A DNA stretch of 64,000 nucleotides from Sporocytophaga sp. (GTDB lineage: Bacteria; Bacteroidota; Bacteroidia; Cytophagales; Cytophagaceae). The stretch lies in contig NZ_JAGHZZ010000005.1 of the NCBI RefSeq assembly GCF_017745095.1, forward strand, positions 291,328 through 355,327, read 5' to 3'. Positions 1 to 10,500 of the stretch are shown piece by piece; the stretch's first letter is position 1, and each line of letters opens with the position of its first letter. A program made the translations under genes and the position numbers. Below the pieces are notes generated by a model. That model was not told where the DNA came from, did not search any database, and saw nothing but the letters and a program-made list of their open reading frames with translations.

Positions 1-573
1 GTGGGGACAAAATATTATATAAATAAATACTTTACTGATTTTGATTCTCTTGGTACTGGTAAAAAACAAAGAATAGCATCAGATGTATATATCAGATACC
101 CATCTATAAATATCCCGCTTTATGTTAGATACCAATTTACGGAAGTTAAAAAATATTATGCTATTGGTGGTTTAGCCCTGAATATTAATTTTAATCCGAA
201 AATAATTGATAAGGAAACTGTTGTAACTGATAGGTATGTTGGCTGGAGCCTTGAAAATAATGATTTGGAGAAGCATAGATACAAAGCAAAGGCTGATAAT
301 TTTAAGAATTTTGGGGCTCAGGTATTTGTAGGTTTGGGAAGAAACTTTGGTAGATATGGCCGTGATGTAATGGTTGATGTAAGGTATTATTTCCCACTGA
401 CAAAAACTCAAATTAATACCACCGATAAGGCTTTTCTGGATAATTCTGGCAATGGTTCAATCTTTTCAAAGACTGGAGTTGAGCATATAAATCTGACCAC
501 AGGTAAGAATATAAATGATTTTAAGGCTTCGTATTTTACTTTAAATCTGGCTATTTCTCTCTACAAGAAATAA
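1..573 (+). CDS. Outer-membrane beta-barrel protein (3' part only)
   Basis: The reading frame is open from the first base and ends at TAA 571-573, so the gene starts outside the window and only about 190 C-terminal residues are visible. The sequence consists of alternating aromatic/hydrophobic and polar residues typical of beta strands and ends in a short aromatic strand (SLYKK), as in small porin-like barrels of the OMP_b-brl/PorT type. The GTG at base 1 is not a credible start because the visible part begins inside the barrel. It broadly resembles the barrel encoded at 34438-35514 in strand pattern and Tyr/Asn/Lys-rich composition. It probably sits in the outer membrane; its role is unknown. 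The histidine kinase gene follows 35 bases later on the same strand. Confidence 0.6.
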   Translation: MGTKYYINKYFTDFDSLGTGKKQRIASDVYIRYPSINIPLYVRYQFTEVKKYYAIGGLALNINFNPKIIDKETVVTDRYVGWSLENNDLEKHRYKAKADNFKNFGAQVFVGLGRNFGRYGRDVMVDVRYYFPLTKTQINTTDKAFLDNSGNGSIFSKTGVEHINLTTGKNINDFKASYFTLNLAISLYKK

Positions 574-608
574 TTTCGTCGCAGGTGGAAACCTGTCTTT
601 TTAAAGCT

Positions 609-2228
609 ATGCTTGAGTTTCTGAAGAATATATTTGAGGGGGACTTTATGCCCCACGGGCACTGCTATTTTTGGAAGCCCGAAATCCTTTGGTCTCATGC
701 TATTGCTGATGCTGTAATCGCTTTGGCTTATTTTTCAATTCCATTCAGCCTTTATAATATTTTTAGATTAAGAAGAGACTTTGTATATGGAAGGTTAATG
801 CTTTTATTCGCATTCTTTATTCTTGGTTGTGGTGCTACTCATTTAGTATCTGTCATCACAATCTGGAATCCTGTTTATAGATTCGATGCTCTTCTAAAAA
901 TAATAACAGCTATTGCTTCTATTGCTACTGCAGTAATTCTGATTAAAAAGACACCACAGATTCTTCAGATACCTTCTGCTTACGAATGGAGAAGGTTACA
1001 TTCTGAACTTAAGAATTCCAATGAAAAGTTAAAGGAAAGCAATGAAGAACTATTAAAGGCTGATGAGGTTTTGAGAAAAATAAATTCGGAACTGGAAGAA
1101 AGAGTGAAGTATAGAACGGAAGAACTGGAAGCAAGTATTCTACAGTTTAAATTCATGACTGATTCAATTTCTCAATTAGTCTTTACTGTCAATGAAAGGG
1201 GAGAGTTTGATTATTTTAATCTTAATTGGTACGAATACAGTGGTCTTGATTCCAAGCGATCTTTTCAAAGAGGTTTGTTTGAGATTATCCATCCTGAAGA
1301 TCTTGAAGAATTATCATCTTTCTGGAGACAGGCTTTACAGGAAGGTACAGTTTTCAGATGTTCAGGTAGGCTGAAAGATAAAGCTTCAGAAGAATACCGA
1401 TGGCACTTAATAGAAGCCAATCCTATGAAAGATGCTTTTGGAAAGGTCGTGAAGTGGTTTGGAACTTGTACTGATGTAAACGATGAAAAATTATATAGAA
1501 AAGAACTGGAAAGGACTAATAAGGAACTTAAAAGAATCAATACTGATCTGGATAATTTTGTCTATACAGCATCCCATGACTTAAAAGCACCTATCTCTAA
1601 TCTGGAAGGTCTTGTCAATTCACTATCCCAGGAATTGCAGAGCAATAGCTATCCCCAGGAGTTTGATTTATATCTCAATATGATGAAAAACTCTATCCTA
1701 AGATTTAAAACTACTATAAGTGAGCTTTCTGATATCAGCAAAATTCAAAAGGATACAGAAGAAGATATTGATCTCGTAGATATCAGGGAACTACTTGATG
1801 AAGTACTACTTGTTCATCATGATACTATTATAGCTGCTAAAACCCAGATAAACATAAATCTGAAATCAACACAAGTAAGTTTTTCAAGAAAGAATCTTAG
1901 AAGTTTGATTACAAATCTGATTACCAATGCCATTAAATACAGGTCTCCATTGAGAAGGCCAGAGATTGATGTAACCAGTGAAGTGATTAATGATATCTTA
2001 ATATTGTCTGTATCTGATAACGGACTTGGAATAGAATCCAAACAGATCGACAAAGTATTCGGGATGTTTAAAAGGGTGCATACACATGTTGACGGTACAG
2101 GCGTAGGACTTTATATTGTAAAGCGAATTGTAGAAAATGCAGGTGGTAAAATTACACTTAACAGTACTGTAAATATTGGAACTACTTTTTCTATTCAATT
2201 GCCCTTAAGAAAAGAAATTACCTTATAA
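609..2228 (+). CDS. Ethylene-receptor-like sensor histidine kinase (membrane sensor, PAS, HisKA, HATPase)
   Basis: Residues 30-118 form three membrane helices that closely match the ethylene-binding domain of plant ETR1: a DxxIALAYFSIP motif in helix 1 and CGATHL in helix 2. With ATG 609 as start, D34, Y41, I44, P45, C74 and H78 fall in the same relative positions as ETR1 D25, Y32, I35, P36, C65 and H69; Cys and His are the copper ligands in ETR1. A coiled coil (about 128-175), one PAS domain (about 177-292) and a kinase core follow: H-box SHDLKAP with H323, N-box NLITNAIKY, G1 DNGLGIE and G2 GTGVGLYIV. An in-frame GTG at 585 is possible, but ATG 609 is more ordinary. No receiver domain is fused and no response regulator gene is adjacent. 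The 3' end overlaps the convergent next gene by 11 bases. The ligand is not proven; related bacterial domains could sense ethylene, copper or another small molecule. Confidence 0.85.
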   Translation: MLEFLKNIFEGDFMPHGHCYFWKPEILWSHAIADAVIALAYFSIPFSLYNIFRLRRDFVYGRLMLLFAFFILGCGATHLVSVITIWNPVYRFDALLKIITAIASIATAVILIKKTPQILQIPSAYEWRRLHSELKNSNEKLKESNEELLKADEVLRKINSELEERVKYRTEELEASILQFKFMTDSISQLVFTVNERGEFDYFNLNWYEYSGLDSKRSFQRGLFEIIHPEDLEELSSFWRQALQEGTVFRCSGRLKDKASEEYRWHLIEANPMKDAFGKVVKWFGTCTDVNDEKLYRKELERTNKELKRINTDLDNFVYTASHDLKAPISNLEGLVNSLSQELQSNSYPQEFDLYLNMMKNSILRFKTTISELSDISKIQKDTEEDIDLVDIRELLDEVLLVHHDTIIAAKTQININLKSTQVSFSRKNLRSLITNLITNAIKYRSPLRRPEIDVTSEVINDILILSVSDNGLGIESKQIDKVFGMFKRVHTHVDGTGVGLYIVKRIVENAGGKITLNSTVNIGTTFSIQLPLRKEITL

Positions 2229-4455
2229 TCTCAAGCCAGCCTTTTAGCATGCGTTTATTTTCAACTTGTCTCAGGAAGTAGTAATATATCCCGTCTTCAA
2301 GATTCTCTCCTTTAAACTCATTGAAATAGCCTTTTTTGTAATACACTCTGCTTCCCCACCTGTTATAAATTTCCAGGTCCCATTTCCCTTTTTTCAGGTA
2401 ATCAATTTTGAAGAACTCATTTTTATCATCTCCATTGGGTGTGATGAGGTTTGGTGGATCTTGTATATATGGAGAGCAATCTACTATAAGTGTATCAGTA
2501 TTCTGGCAACCATTATATCCTCTTACATGTAACCAGTATTTTTCTTCTTCATTGTGAGGTGTAATGATTGTTGATATGGTATCGCCTGTATTCCACAAGT
2601 AGGTCGCAAATTCATTTGATGCAGATAAGGTAATAGTATCTTGTCTACAGTAATTTAATTCATTAATAGGATGGAAGATTTTTACTTCAGGTATTTTAAG
2701 ACCTGAAATATTTATTGAATCAATTTTTTTACATCCAAATTCATTCGATACTTCAATCCAATATTTGCCTGGGCTTGGTACACTTAAAGTATTGCCAGTG
2801 CTGTTATCTTGCCAAGTGTAGGAAGAGAAGGTATTTAGGGTAGAGATCTTTATCTTGGAATTGAGGCAATAGGAAGTATCTTCTGGTAAGATCAGTGAAG
2901 TTATTTCAGGAAAGAATTTAATATCTACAGAATCTTTCATTTTGCAATCCAGACCTTTGTTTACTTCAACCTTATATGTTCCAGAGTCAGCAATTACGAT
3001 CCTTTGTTTATCGCTTAATGGATTATTATTAAATGTCCAGTTAAACTGACTATTTCCATATCCTGCATCAAGTGATACCTGGGTACCAGGACAAATTTCT
3101 TTATCTGCGCCAAGTTCCAGGAAGCCATAATCGGAAAAATACCCATAGCGAAATCCGGTTCCTGTTTCTGTTCCATTTAATGTTGCAAGATGAAAATCAC
3201 CTTTCGAGTTTTCTATATATGCTGGCAGATCTGGAGGAACAATGGTAATGTCCACATCTCCAGAATAATATAGCCAAGTGCTGTCTGTTCCTACTACTGG
3301 TTTAAAATCACTTCCTTTTATCCAGTTTTTACCATTTAATTTAAATGAATTTTCATTTCCTTTTCTTGTGACCAAATTTAACACCAACCTTTCATCATTC
3401 GTCCTTGTAAATACAATTCTTTTAGATCCGGAACATTTTAAAGATGGAAGTAAGGCTCCTGCCAGTTCCTGATCAAAACCAGTAATATGAAATATATACA
3501 CAGGTTTATCTGATTTTATATAGGCAGCAGAATCAATTAATTGAAATTCTAATGTCTCACCTTTATTCAAAGTTGCAAGTAGGCTGTCAGAGCCATAAGA
3601 TACTTTTGTATTATTTTCTGTAGCGCTGATGTAAGCTCTGTCTGTTGAATATTCTCCACTACCTTTGACAATTACATACTCCTTGCCAGTTTTGTCTGCT
3701 GAAACTATCTGGTCTCCCGCCAGATCATAAGAGCTCCCCTCAGTAATGGAATCATCTTTCAATGTTACAGCTATCGGTTTATCAGAATTTATCTCTGATC
3801 CTGCCATATGCAGAGAGCCTAATCGTGAAGCTGCTTTTATAGAATAACACTGACCCTTATTAAGTGTAATAGTGAATGGAATACCTGCTTTATGACCAAA
3901 TGCATCTTGAGTAAGGTTTACAGTTACGTTGGTATTATCCTCCGTTGCAACTATATCTATTGAAGACCACCCATCTACTATGCTCTGGTTATCCCAGTGA
4001 GTCTGAAAAGGTGTTATAAAATGAGTGCCTAAACCGTAATTGCCTTTAAGTGTAAAAATGTCTGAGTTTACTACATTTCCATTATTACTGCCCATTACTT
4101 CATAGTAGGCCGTGATAATTTCATTAGAGGTAATATGTAGTCCTTTGTTTATTATACTTTGATCTGGTGTACATTCCAGTATGCCAAGATAAGCTGAAAG
4201 ATCTATTGATTTTGATGAAAATGAGTTTAATAAAAATTTTATCGGTTTAAAACTCTTATTGGCAGGTATAGAGATTTCTATAATAACAGGGTTATCAAAT
4301 GATGCAAATCTAAGATAAACAGGACTGTTACCATGTCTTTCAGAAACCTCAGGTGCAGCAAACCAAAACTCTTTGTCAGTCTGAGCTTTTAATCCTGATG
4401 ATATATAAAATAAATATATAAATAAGATGAAAATAACTTTTTTCACAAGTGCCAA
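2218..4455 (-). CDS. Secreted IgGFc-binding-like protein with T9SS gliding-type C-terminal domain
   Basis: 745 residues. A signal peptide (KKVIFILFIYLFYISSG, cleavage near LKAQ) is followed by a region of roughly 400 residues resembling the IgGFc-binding protein N-terminal domain, a beta-rich surface module in many Bacteroidota proteins. Next come two or three Ig/PKD-like segments with the recurrent pattern C-x(n)-WxxNxTGxT or LWNTGDT. The last 75 residues are a gliding-motility-associated C-terminal domain: ITPNGDDKNEFF, then EIYNRWGSRVYY, then DGIYYYFL. In this family that domain targets the protein through the type IX secretion system to the cell surface or medium. The gene lies just downstream of the giant repeat protein on the same strand, separated by a terminator-like hairpin, and is convergent with the histidine kinase. 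A role in adhesion is inferred from the architecture only. Confidence 0.8.
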   Translation of the reverse strand: MALVKKVIFILFIYLFYISSGLKAQTDKEFWFAAPEVSERHGNSPVYLRFASFDNPVIIEISIPANKSFKPIKFLLNSFSSKSIDLSAYLGILECTPDQSIINKGLHITSNEIITAYYEVMGSNNGNVVNSDIFTLKGNYGLGTHFITPFQTHWDNQSIVDGWSSIDIVATEDNTNVTVNLTQDAFGHKAGIPFTITLNKGQCYSIKAASRLGSLHMAGSEINSDKPIAVTLKDDSITEGSSYDLAGDQIVSADKTGKEYVIVKGSGEYSTDRAYISATENNTKVSYGSDSLLATLNKGETLEFQLIDSAAYIKSDKPVYIFHITGFDQELAGALLPSLKCSGSKRIVFTRTNDERLVLNLVTRKGNENSFKLNGKNWIKGSDFKPVVGTDSTWLYYSGDVDITIVPPDLPAYIENSKGDFHLATLNGTETGTGFRYGYFSDYGFLELGADKEICPGTQVSLDAGYGNSQFNWTFNNNPLSDKQRIVIADSGTYKVEVNKGLDCKMKDSVDIKFFPEITSLILPEDTSYCLNSKIKISTLNTFSSYTWQDNSTGNTLSVPSPGKYWIEVSNEFGCKKIDSINISGLKIPEVKIFHPINELNYCRQDTITLSASNEFATYLWNTGDTISTIITPHNEEEKYWLHVRGYNGCQNTDTLIVDCSPYIQDPPNLITPNGDDKNEFFKIDYLKKGKWDLEIYNRWGSRVYYKKGYFNEFKGENLEDGIYYYFLRQVENKRMLKGWLEIIR

Positions 4456-4459
4456 AACA

Positions 4460-4495
4460 AAACCCGAAAACTAAATTATGATAATTTTCGGGTTT
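4460..4495 (-). terminator. Intrinsic terminator after the giant repeat gene
   Basis: An 11-bp perfect inverted repeat (AAACCCGAAAA at 4460-4470 and TTTTCGGGTTT at 4485-4495) surrounds a 14-base loop. Read on the minus strand it is followed by a TTTTGTTTT tract. It sits between the stop of the 4307-residue gene and the start of the IgGFc-like gene, so it should end or reduce read-through from the giant gene. Confidence 0.7.
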
Positions 4496-4516
4496 AATGA
4501 ATTTAAGTAATAATAA

Positions 4517-7500
4517 TTATCGCATTAGAGTGATCTTACCTTCTTTTTTATATGGTCCTATATATTCTCCCTCTAATCCTTCATAAGTAACTATATAATT
4601 ATATGATCCTTCGGGCATTAATTTGCCTAGGTAAGTTCCATCCCATGTTTTATTTCTATCTTCTGTATAGAATATTATTTCTCCCCATCTATTATAAATA
4701 GTCATTTTGAAGTTGGTAAAATACTTACCAAAGATATGTAAGTCCTGATTTCTGCTTATCTCACCCTCTGGCTCTATTGCATTAGGTATATAAACTGTTG
4801 GTGCGCAGACCTGAACTATTTCTGTACTGTCGGTTAATGAGCAGTTAAAACTATTAGTTACAGTCACTATATAAATTCCTGGTTCTATAATAGCTTTTTG
4901 CCTTAATGTATCACTTGAATTTTCCCATTTGAACCTTTCGCCTGGTCCTGCATCAAGCATCATATATTTATTATTGTCGAAACAATAGATTTGACGCTCA
5001 GGCATAAACGGTTCAGGAAGTTTATTCATCTGAACATTAACCTGATAAGAAGCAGCGCACTCTCCAAGTGTTACTGTGACTCCGTAGGTACCTGTTGTTT
5101 TAACTTCTACTGTATCATTAGTGCCCAGGCTTGATGGTGTCCATTGGTATATTGGATTATACTTTGCCAAATCACTGAAGTTTGTTGGGGTTCCAACCAG
5201 CACAACTGTTTGACCTTCACAAGATGCAACATCTTTCAGATTGCCTGTTATTGGTGAATCAATGCCTATTATGCGCACACTGTCTTCCGCTGAGCATTTT
5301 ACATCAGTAATTTTCAGCTTATAGAAATTTGAATCAGGAAGTACATTGAAATCAACAGGATTAGTATTGCCAACAAAATTAGATCCTGTCGTCCATGAAT
5401 ACACTTCAGGGGGATTGGGAATAGTATTGATATTCGCAACTAATGTTCCTGTGCTTTGATTACATAATAACCTTTCAGCTGGAATATTGAACTCAGGTAG
5501 GGCATTAATGGTTGCTGATGCTTCAGTTTTACAATTACCATAATAATATTGAACAGTATATTGTCCCGGATCTCTGGTTGCTAAGAAATCCTGATTCTTA
5601 TTCTGTAATATTACTCCATCTTTATACCAAGCAAATGAGCCAGGTACTGACGGTAAATTATAGGGATTGGATCTTAATACCAAAGTATCGTTATAACAGT
5701 TCTCAGAAATTAAGTTCCAGCTAGGTGGAGTTATTGTAAATACACTAACAGTATCATAGTTAGGGCATTTCTTAGAATCGGTAACCGTTAAGACAACGGT
5801 CTGATTTGCAGGTGCACTTATTGTGATGGTCGCATCATTTCCATATGTTATGCCTGACAAGGATTTCCATGAATAGCTGTTCCCAGGATAAGTAAATGCA
5901 TTCAATGTAGCATTGCTTGATGTACACACATATTGATCACTTCCCGCATCTGCAATTGGTAAAGGTGATACCAGCAATGATGTATTAGCGGATTCTGCAT
6001 TGCATACTCCATTTCCTGTAGAATATGCAGTAATAATAACAGTCCCATTAGCAGCTATATCATTTTCTGACGGGAAGTATGATGGATTAAGATCATATGA
6101 ACTTAATGAAAATGTTCCCGTTCCTGATGTTTTCCACTCAATTCCTGATGCATTGACCACAGTTCCTGATAACGCTACACCATCTTTATAAACACATGGA
6201 TTTCCTGAGGTTGCTGTTACTATTGGTGCTTTGTTAATTGTAACTTCAATCGAGTCATTTACAATGTTACATTTTCCATTATTTGTTGAATATGCAGTTA
6301 ATATTACCTTCCCAGCTGTTTGATCTGCTTCAGAAGGGGTATAACTTGGATTCAAAGAAGCTGCTGATGGCATAAATATACCGGATCCTGAAGTAATCCA
6401 GATCATTCCACCTGCAACTGTAACATTACCATTTAGCTGAACCGAAGGGACATTTGCACAGGTCAATATGTCTGGTCCAGCATTTATTATTGGTTTAGGG
6501 GTAATTGTAATTGTAATTTTAGAAGTGACCTGATTACAAATACCTGTTCCTGTTGTCGTCAATATCAGATTGACTGCGGATGATTGAATGTCTTCTGGTG
6601 AAGGGATATATGATGCATTAAGGCTGTTAGCATTAGGACTGAATGTTCCTGTTCCAGTAGTTTTCCAAGTTCCCCCGGTTGCTCCTGATACATTTCCTTT
6701 GATGGCAATTTTTGTTAAATCTGCACAAACAGTCTGGTCCTGACCTGCATTTGCAGTTGGTATAGGAAGTATCTGAATCTTTTTAGAAGCGCTTACTGCA
6801 TTACAAGTACCGTTTCCGGTAGTAGTAATGGTAAGGCCTACTTTTCCAGCAGTTATATCAGATTTGCTTGGAATATATGAAGCATTTGGCGTAGTGGCAT
6901 CAGGGACAAATGTACCTGATCCTCCTGTTTTCCATTCAATTCCGGATGATACAGTGAAATTTCCCGGAAGTTTGATTGCATATAAGTCTCCGCATATTGT
7001 TGTATCGGCTCCGGCAGTCACAGTAGGAGGTGCAGTAAATGTAATGGTCATAGTATCTGACTGTGCATTACAAAATCCGTTATTAGTTGTTGTTAATACT
7101 ATATCTGCTTTACCGGCTGCTTTTTCAGCAGCTACGGGATAAAATGTACCTTCAAGATCTTTAACATCTGAAAATGTTCCACCATTAGTTGAAGACCAGA
7201 TTCCGCCTCCTGCATTAGCAATGAACCCGGTAAGTTTTACAGTCATTATATCTTTACATAATGATTGATCCAAACCAGCATTTACAGTAGCAACTGGTGC
7301 TGAATAGATGCTTAATGAACTAATATCTGTATATATTTTACATAGACCGGTACCAGTTGTTGTCGCAGTAAATATTACTCCTCCATTTATCTTGTCCGCA
7401 ATAGATGGAGTATAAACAGGGGAGGTTAAAGTCGGATCTGAAAATACACCTGTTCCTGTACTGGTCCATAATATTCCACCAGTATTACTAAAGTAACCTC

Positions 7501-10500
7501 CAAGCGTTATTGTTTTTTCATCTGTACACATTGTTCTGTCAATCCCTGCATTGATAACCGGTTGCTTGTTAATTGTAATATACATTGTATCAGAAACCGA
7601 CTGGCAATCACCATTGTCTATCGTAGTTGCAATAATTTGTACAGAACCTGAAGCTGTATCACTTTGTGAAGGTATATATTTAACATTTGGTTCAGCAAAA
7701 GATGTTAGAAAAGTTCCGCTCCCTGAAGTCTTCCAGTTTATTCCTCCCGCAACCGAATAGGTTGATGATAATGATACCCCTGCTGTATCAGCACATACAT
7801 TTTGATCAGATCCCACAGATACAACTGGTACAGGTGTAAAGTCAATCTTTAGTGCATCTGTTACTGCAAGACATTTTCCCATTCCTGTTGTAGAAAGTGT
7901 TAATATTACCGAACCATTTGATTTATCGGTTACTGATGGTTGATAGATTGTTTGTAAATTGGAGTCGTTTGAGAATGTACCGTTTCCTGAAGTTGTCCAG
8001 ACTCCTCCAGTGGCAATAGTCACATTTCCTTCAAGATCTATTGTTGTGGCATCTGAACATCTTATAATATCAAATCCAGCTTCTACAGTTGGTGCAGGTG
8101 TAAAGAAATAATCAACATTGGCTGCTACCGCTTTACATTTTCCATTTCCTGTTGTTATTACATTTAAGGTAACTTTGCCTGAAGCTTTTTCCGCATTAGT
8201 TGGGAAGTAGTCTGTTGCCTGAAGATTCTCATCACCAAAGCTTCCTCCTGTTGATGTTTTCCACGATACACCTGAAGCAACTGTAACCAAGGCATTGACA
8301 GGTATACTTAAAACATCTGAACAGTATGAATCGCCAGTTCCAGGATTTACTGTCGGAATTGTGGTGAACGATACAATTCTGTTGTTTGAGGTAGGTGTAC
8401 ATATTCCGGTTCCTGTTGTCAACAGTGTTAAGGTAATTGAAGTTTTAGATAAATCATCTACTGAAGGAATATAACTAGCATTTAATGTATTTGCATTTGG
8501 ACTAAAGGTCCCCGTGCCATTTGTACTCCAAATTCCACCCGTTGCTCCTGATACACTACCTTTTAATGGCAGCTCACTGATATCCGCGCATAATGAAGTA
8601 TCTGTGCCAGGGTATGCGATTGGTCCAGCTGTAAACCTTACAATTTTCTGATCTGTTACTTCCGTGCAATTACCACTTCCTGAAGTTGTTAAAGTAAAGA
8701 TTATAAATCCTTTAGATTTATCCGCAGGAGTAGGAGTGTAGGTTGTGGTTAAAGACGCAGCAGAGGCAATACTTCCGTTTCCATCACTTGACCAAGCAGA
8801 TCCTGCGGCAATTGTAATAGAACCATTTAAATCGATTGAAGATATATCGGCGCAAAGATCTTCATCTGATCCTGCTTTGGCAGTAGGAGCAGGAGTGAAA
8901 GTGATTACAACCTGATCTGTATCTGCAGCACAGATTCCGTTACCTGTAGTTTCAGCTATCAATGTTACATTTCCGTCAGAAAGCTCTTGTGATGTTGGCG
9001 TATAGATAGTAGTCAGTCCAGTGGCTGAGCTGAATGAACCAGCACCCGAAGTAGACCACTTAATATCTGCAGCTTGTGAAACTGAAGCACTTAAACTTAC
9101 TACTGAATTATTTTCACAGATTAAAAGGTCTGAACCAGCATTGACAACAGGTCCCTGACTGATAGAGATCCTAACAGTATCTTTACCAGGAAGGCATGTT
9201 CCTACTGAACTGCCTGTAAGAATTATATCTGCATACCCTGCAGCAATGTCAGCAGCAGTTGGACTATAAGATGCATTTAAAGAATTCGGGTTCGGTGAAA
9301 AACTTCCACCAGTTGGAGAGGTCCATGAACCATTTCCAGATCCATTTAATTTAACGGGAAATCCATTAGTACATATACTTTGTGGAGGACCTGCAAAAAC
9401 AGGAACAGTGTTGAAAGAAATAGTTATCTGGTCTGCCACTGGGCTACATGATCCATTTCCGGTTGTAGTAAGGGTTATGGTTACCGTTTGGCCATTTACG
9501 TTTTCTGAAGCTGATGGAACATAACTTGCATTTAAAGCATTTTCATCTGGAAGGAATGTTCCTGTACCTGAGCTTGTCCATGTTCCTCCGCTTGCATTTA
9601 CAACAGTTCCGTTTAATGGAATGTCTATAACACCAGCACAAACTGTTACATCATTTCCAGCATTAGCTTGAGGTACAGGAGAGAGAGAAATAATCACAGC
9701 ATCCTTTACAGCATTACAAGTTCCATTTCCTGTTGTTGTTAATGTTATTGTGGCTTTTCCATTTCCTATTTGAAGTGAAGAAGGTATAAATGTTGCATTA
9801 GGTGTTGTATCATCTGGAATGAATGTTCCTGTCCCAGATGAAGTTGTCCACTTAATACCTGAAGCTACACTGAAAGTTCCATCAAGAACTACACCTGTAA
9901 CGTCGGCACAGACTGTCTGATCTAAGCCAGCATTGACTATTGGAGCAGGTGTAATGGTGATAATCATATCATTGCTTACTGCGCTGCAAGTTCCGTTACC
10001 TGCTGTTGTTAATGTTAATGTAACAGATCCATTTGATTTGTCTGAGGCGCTTGGTGTATATTTTGCATTTAGGTCATTTATACTCGGGCTAAATGTTCCG
10101 CTACCTGAGCTTTTCCATATTCCCCCTGAAGCAATAGTGACATTTCCGGAAAGATTTACACTGGTAATATCAGCACATACAGTTTGGTCAGGGCCTGCAT
10201 CAGATGTAGGGACAGGAGTGAAAGTGTATGTTACATTGTCTGAAACAAAGTTACATGCACCGTTTCCTGTTGTCGTAAATGTCAGGATTGATTGACCGGA
10301 AGTTTTTTCTGATACTGAAGGTGTATATGTCGCATTAGCAGTGAACTCATCAGGAGTAAATATTCCAGAACCATTTGTTGACCAATATCCGCCTGTAGCT
10401 TTTGTATATGATCCGTTTAACGGAATATTAGAAATGTCTCCGCAATATGTTTTGTCTGATCCAGCTTCTACAGTTGGTATGGGATTGATGGTTAATGTCA

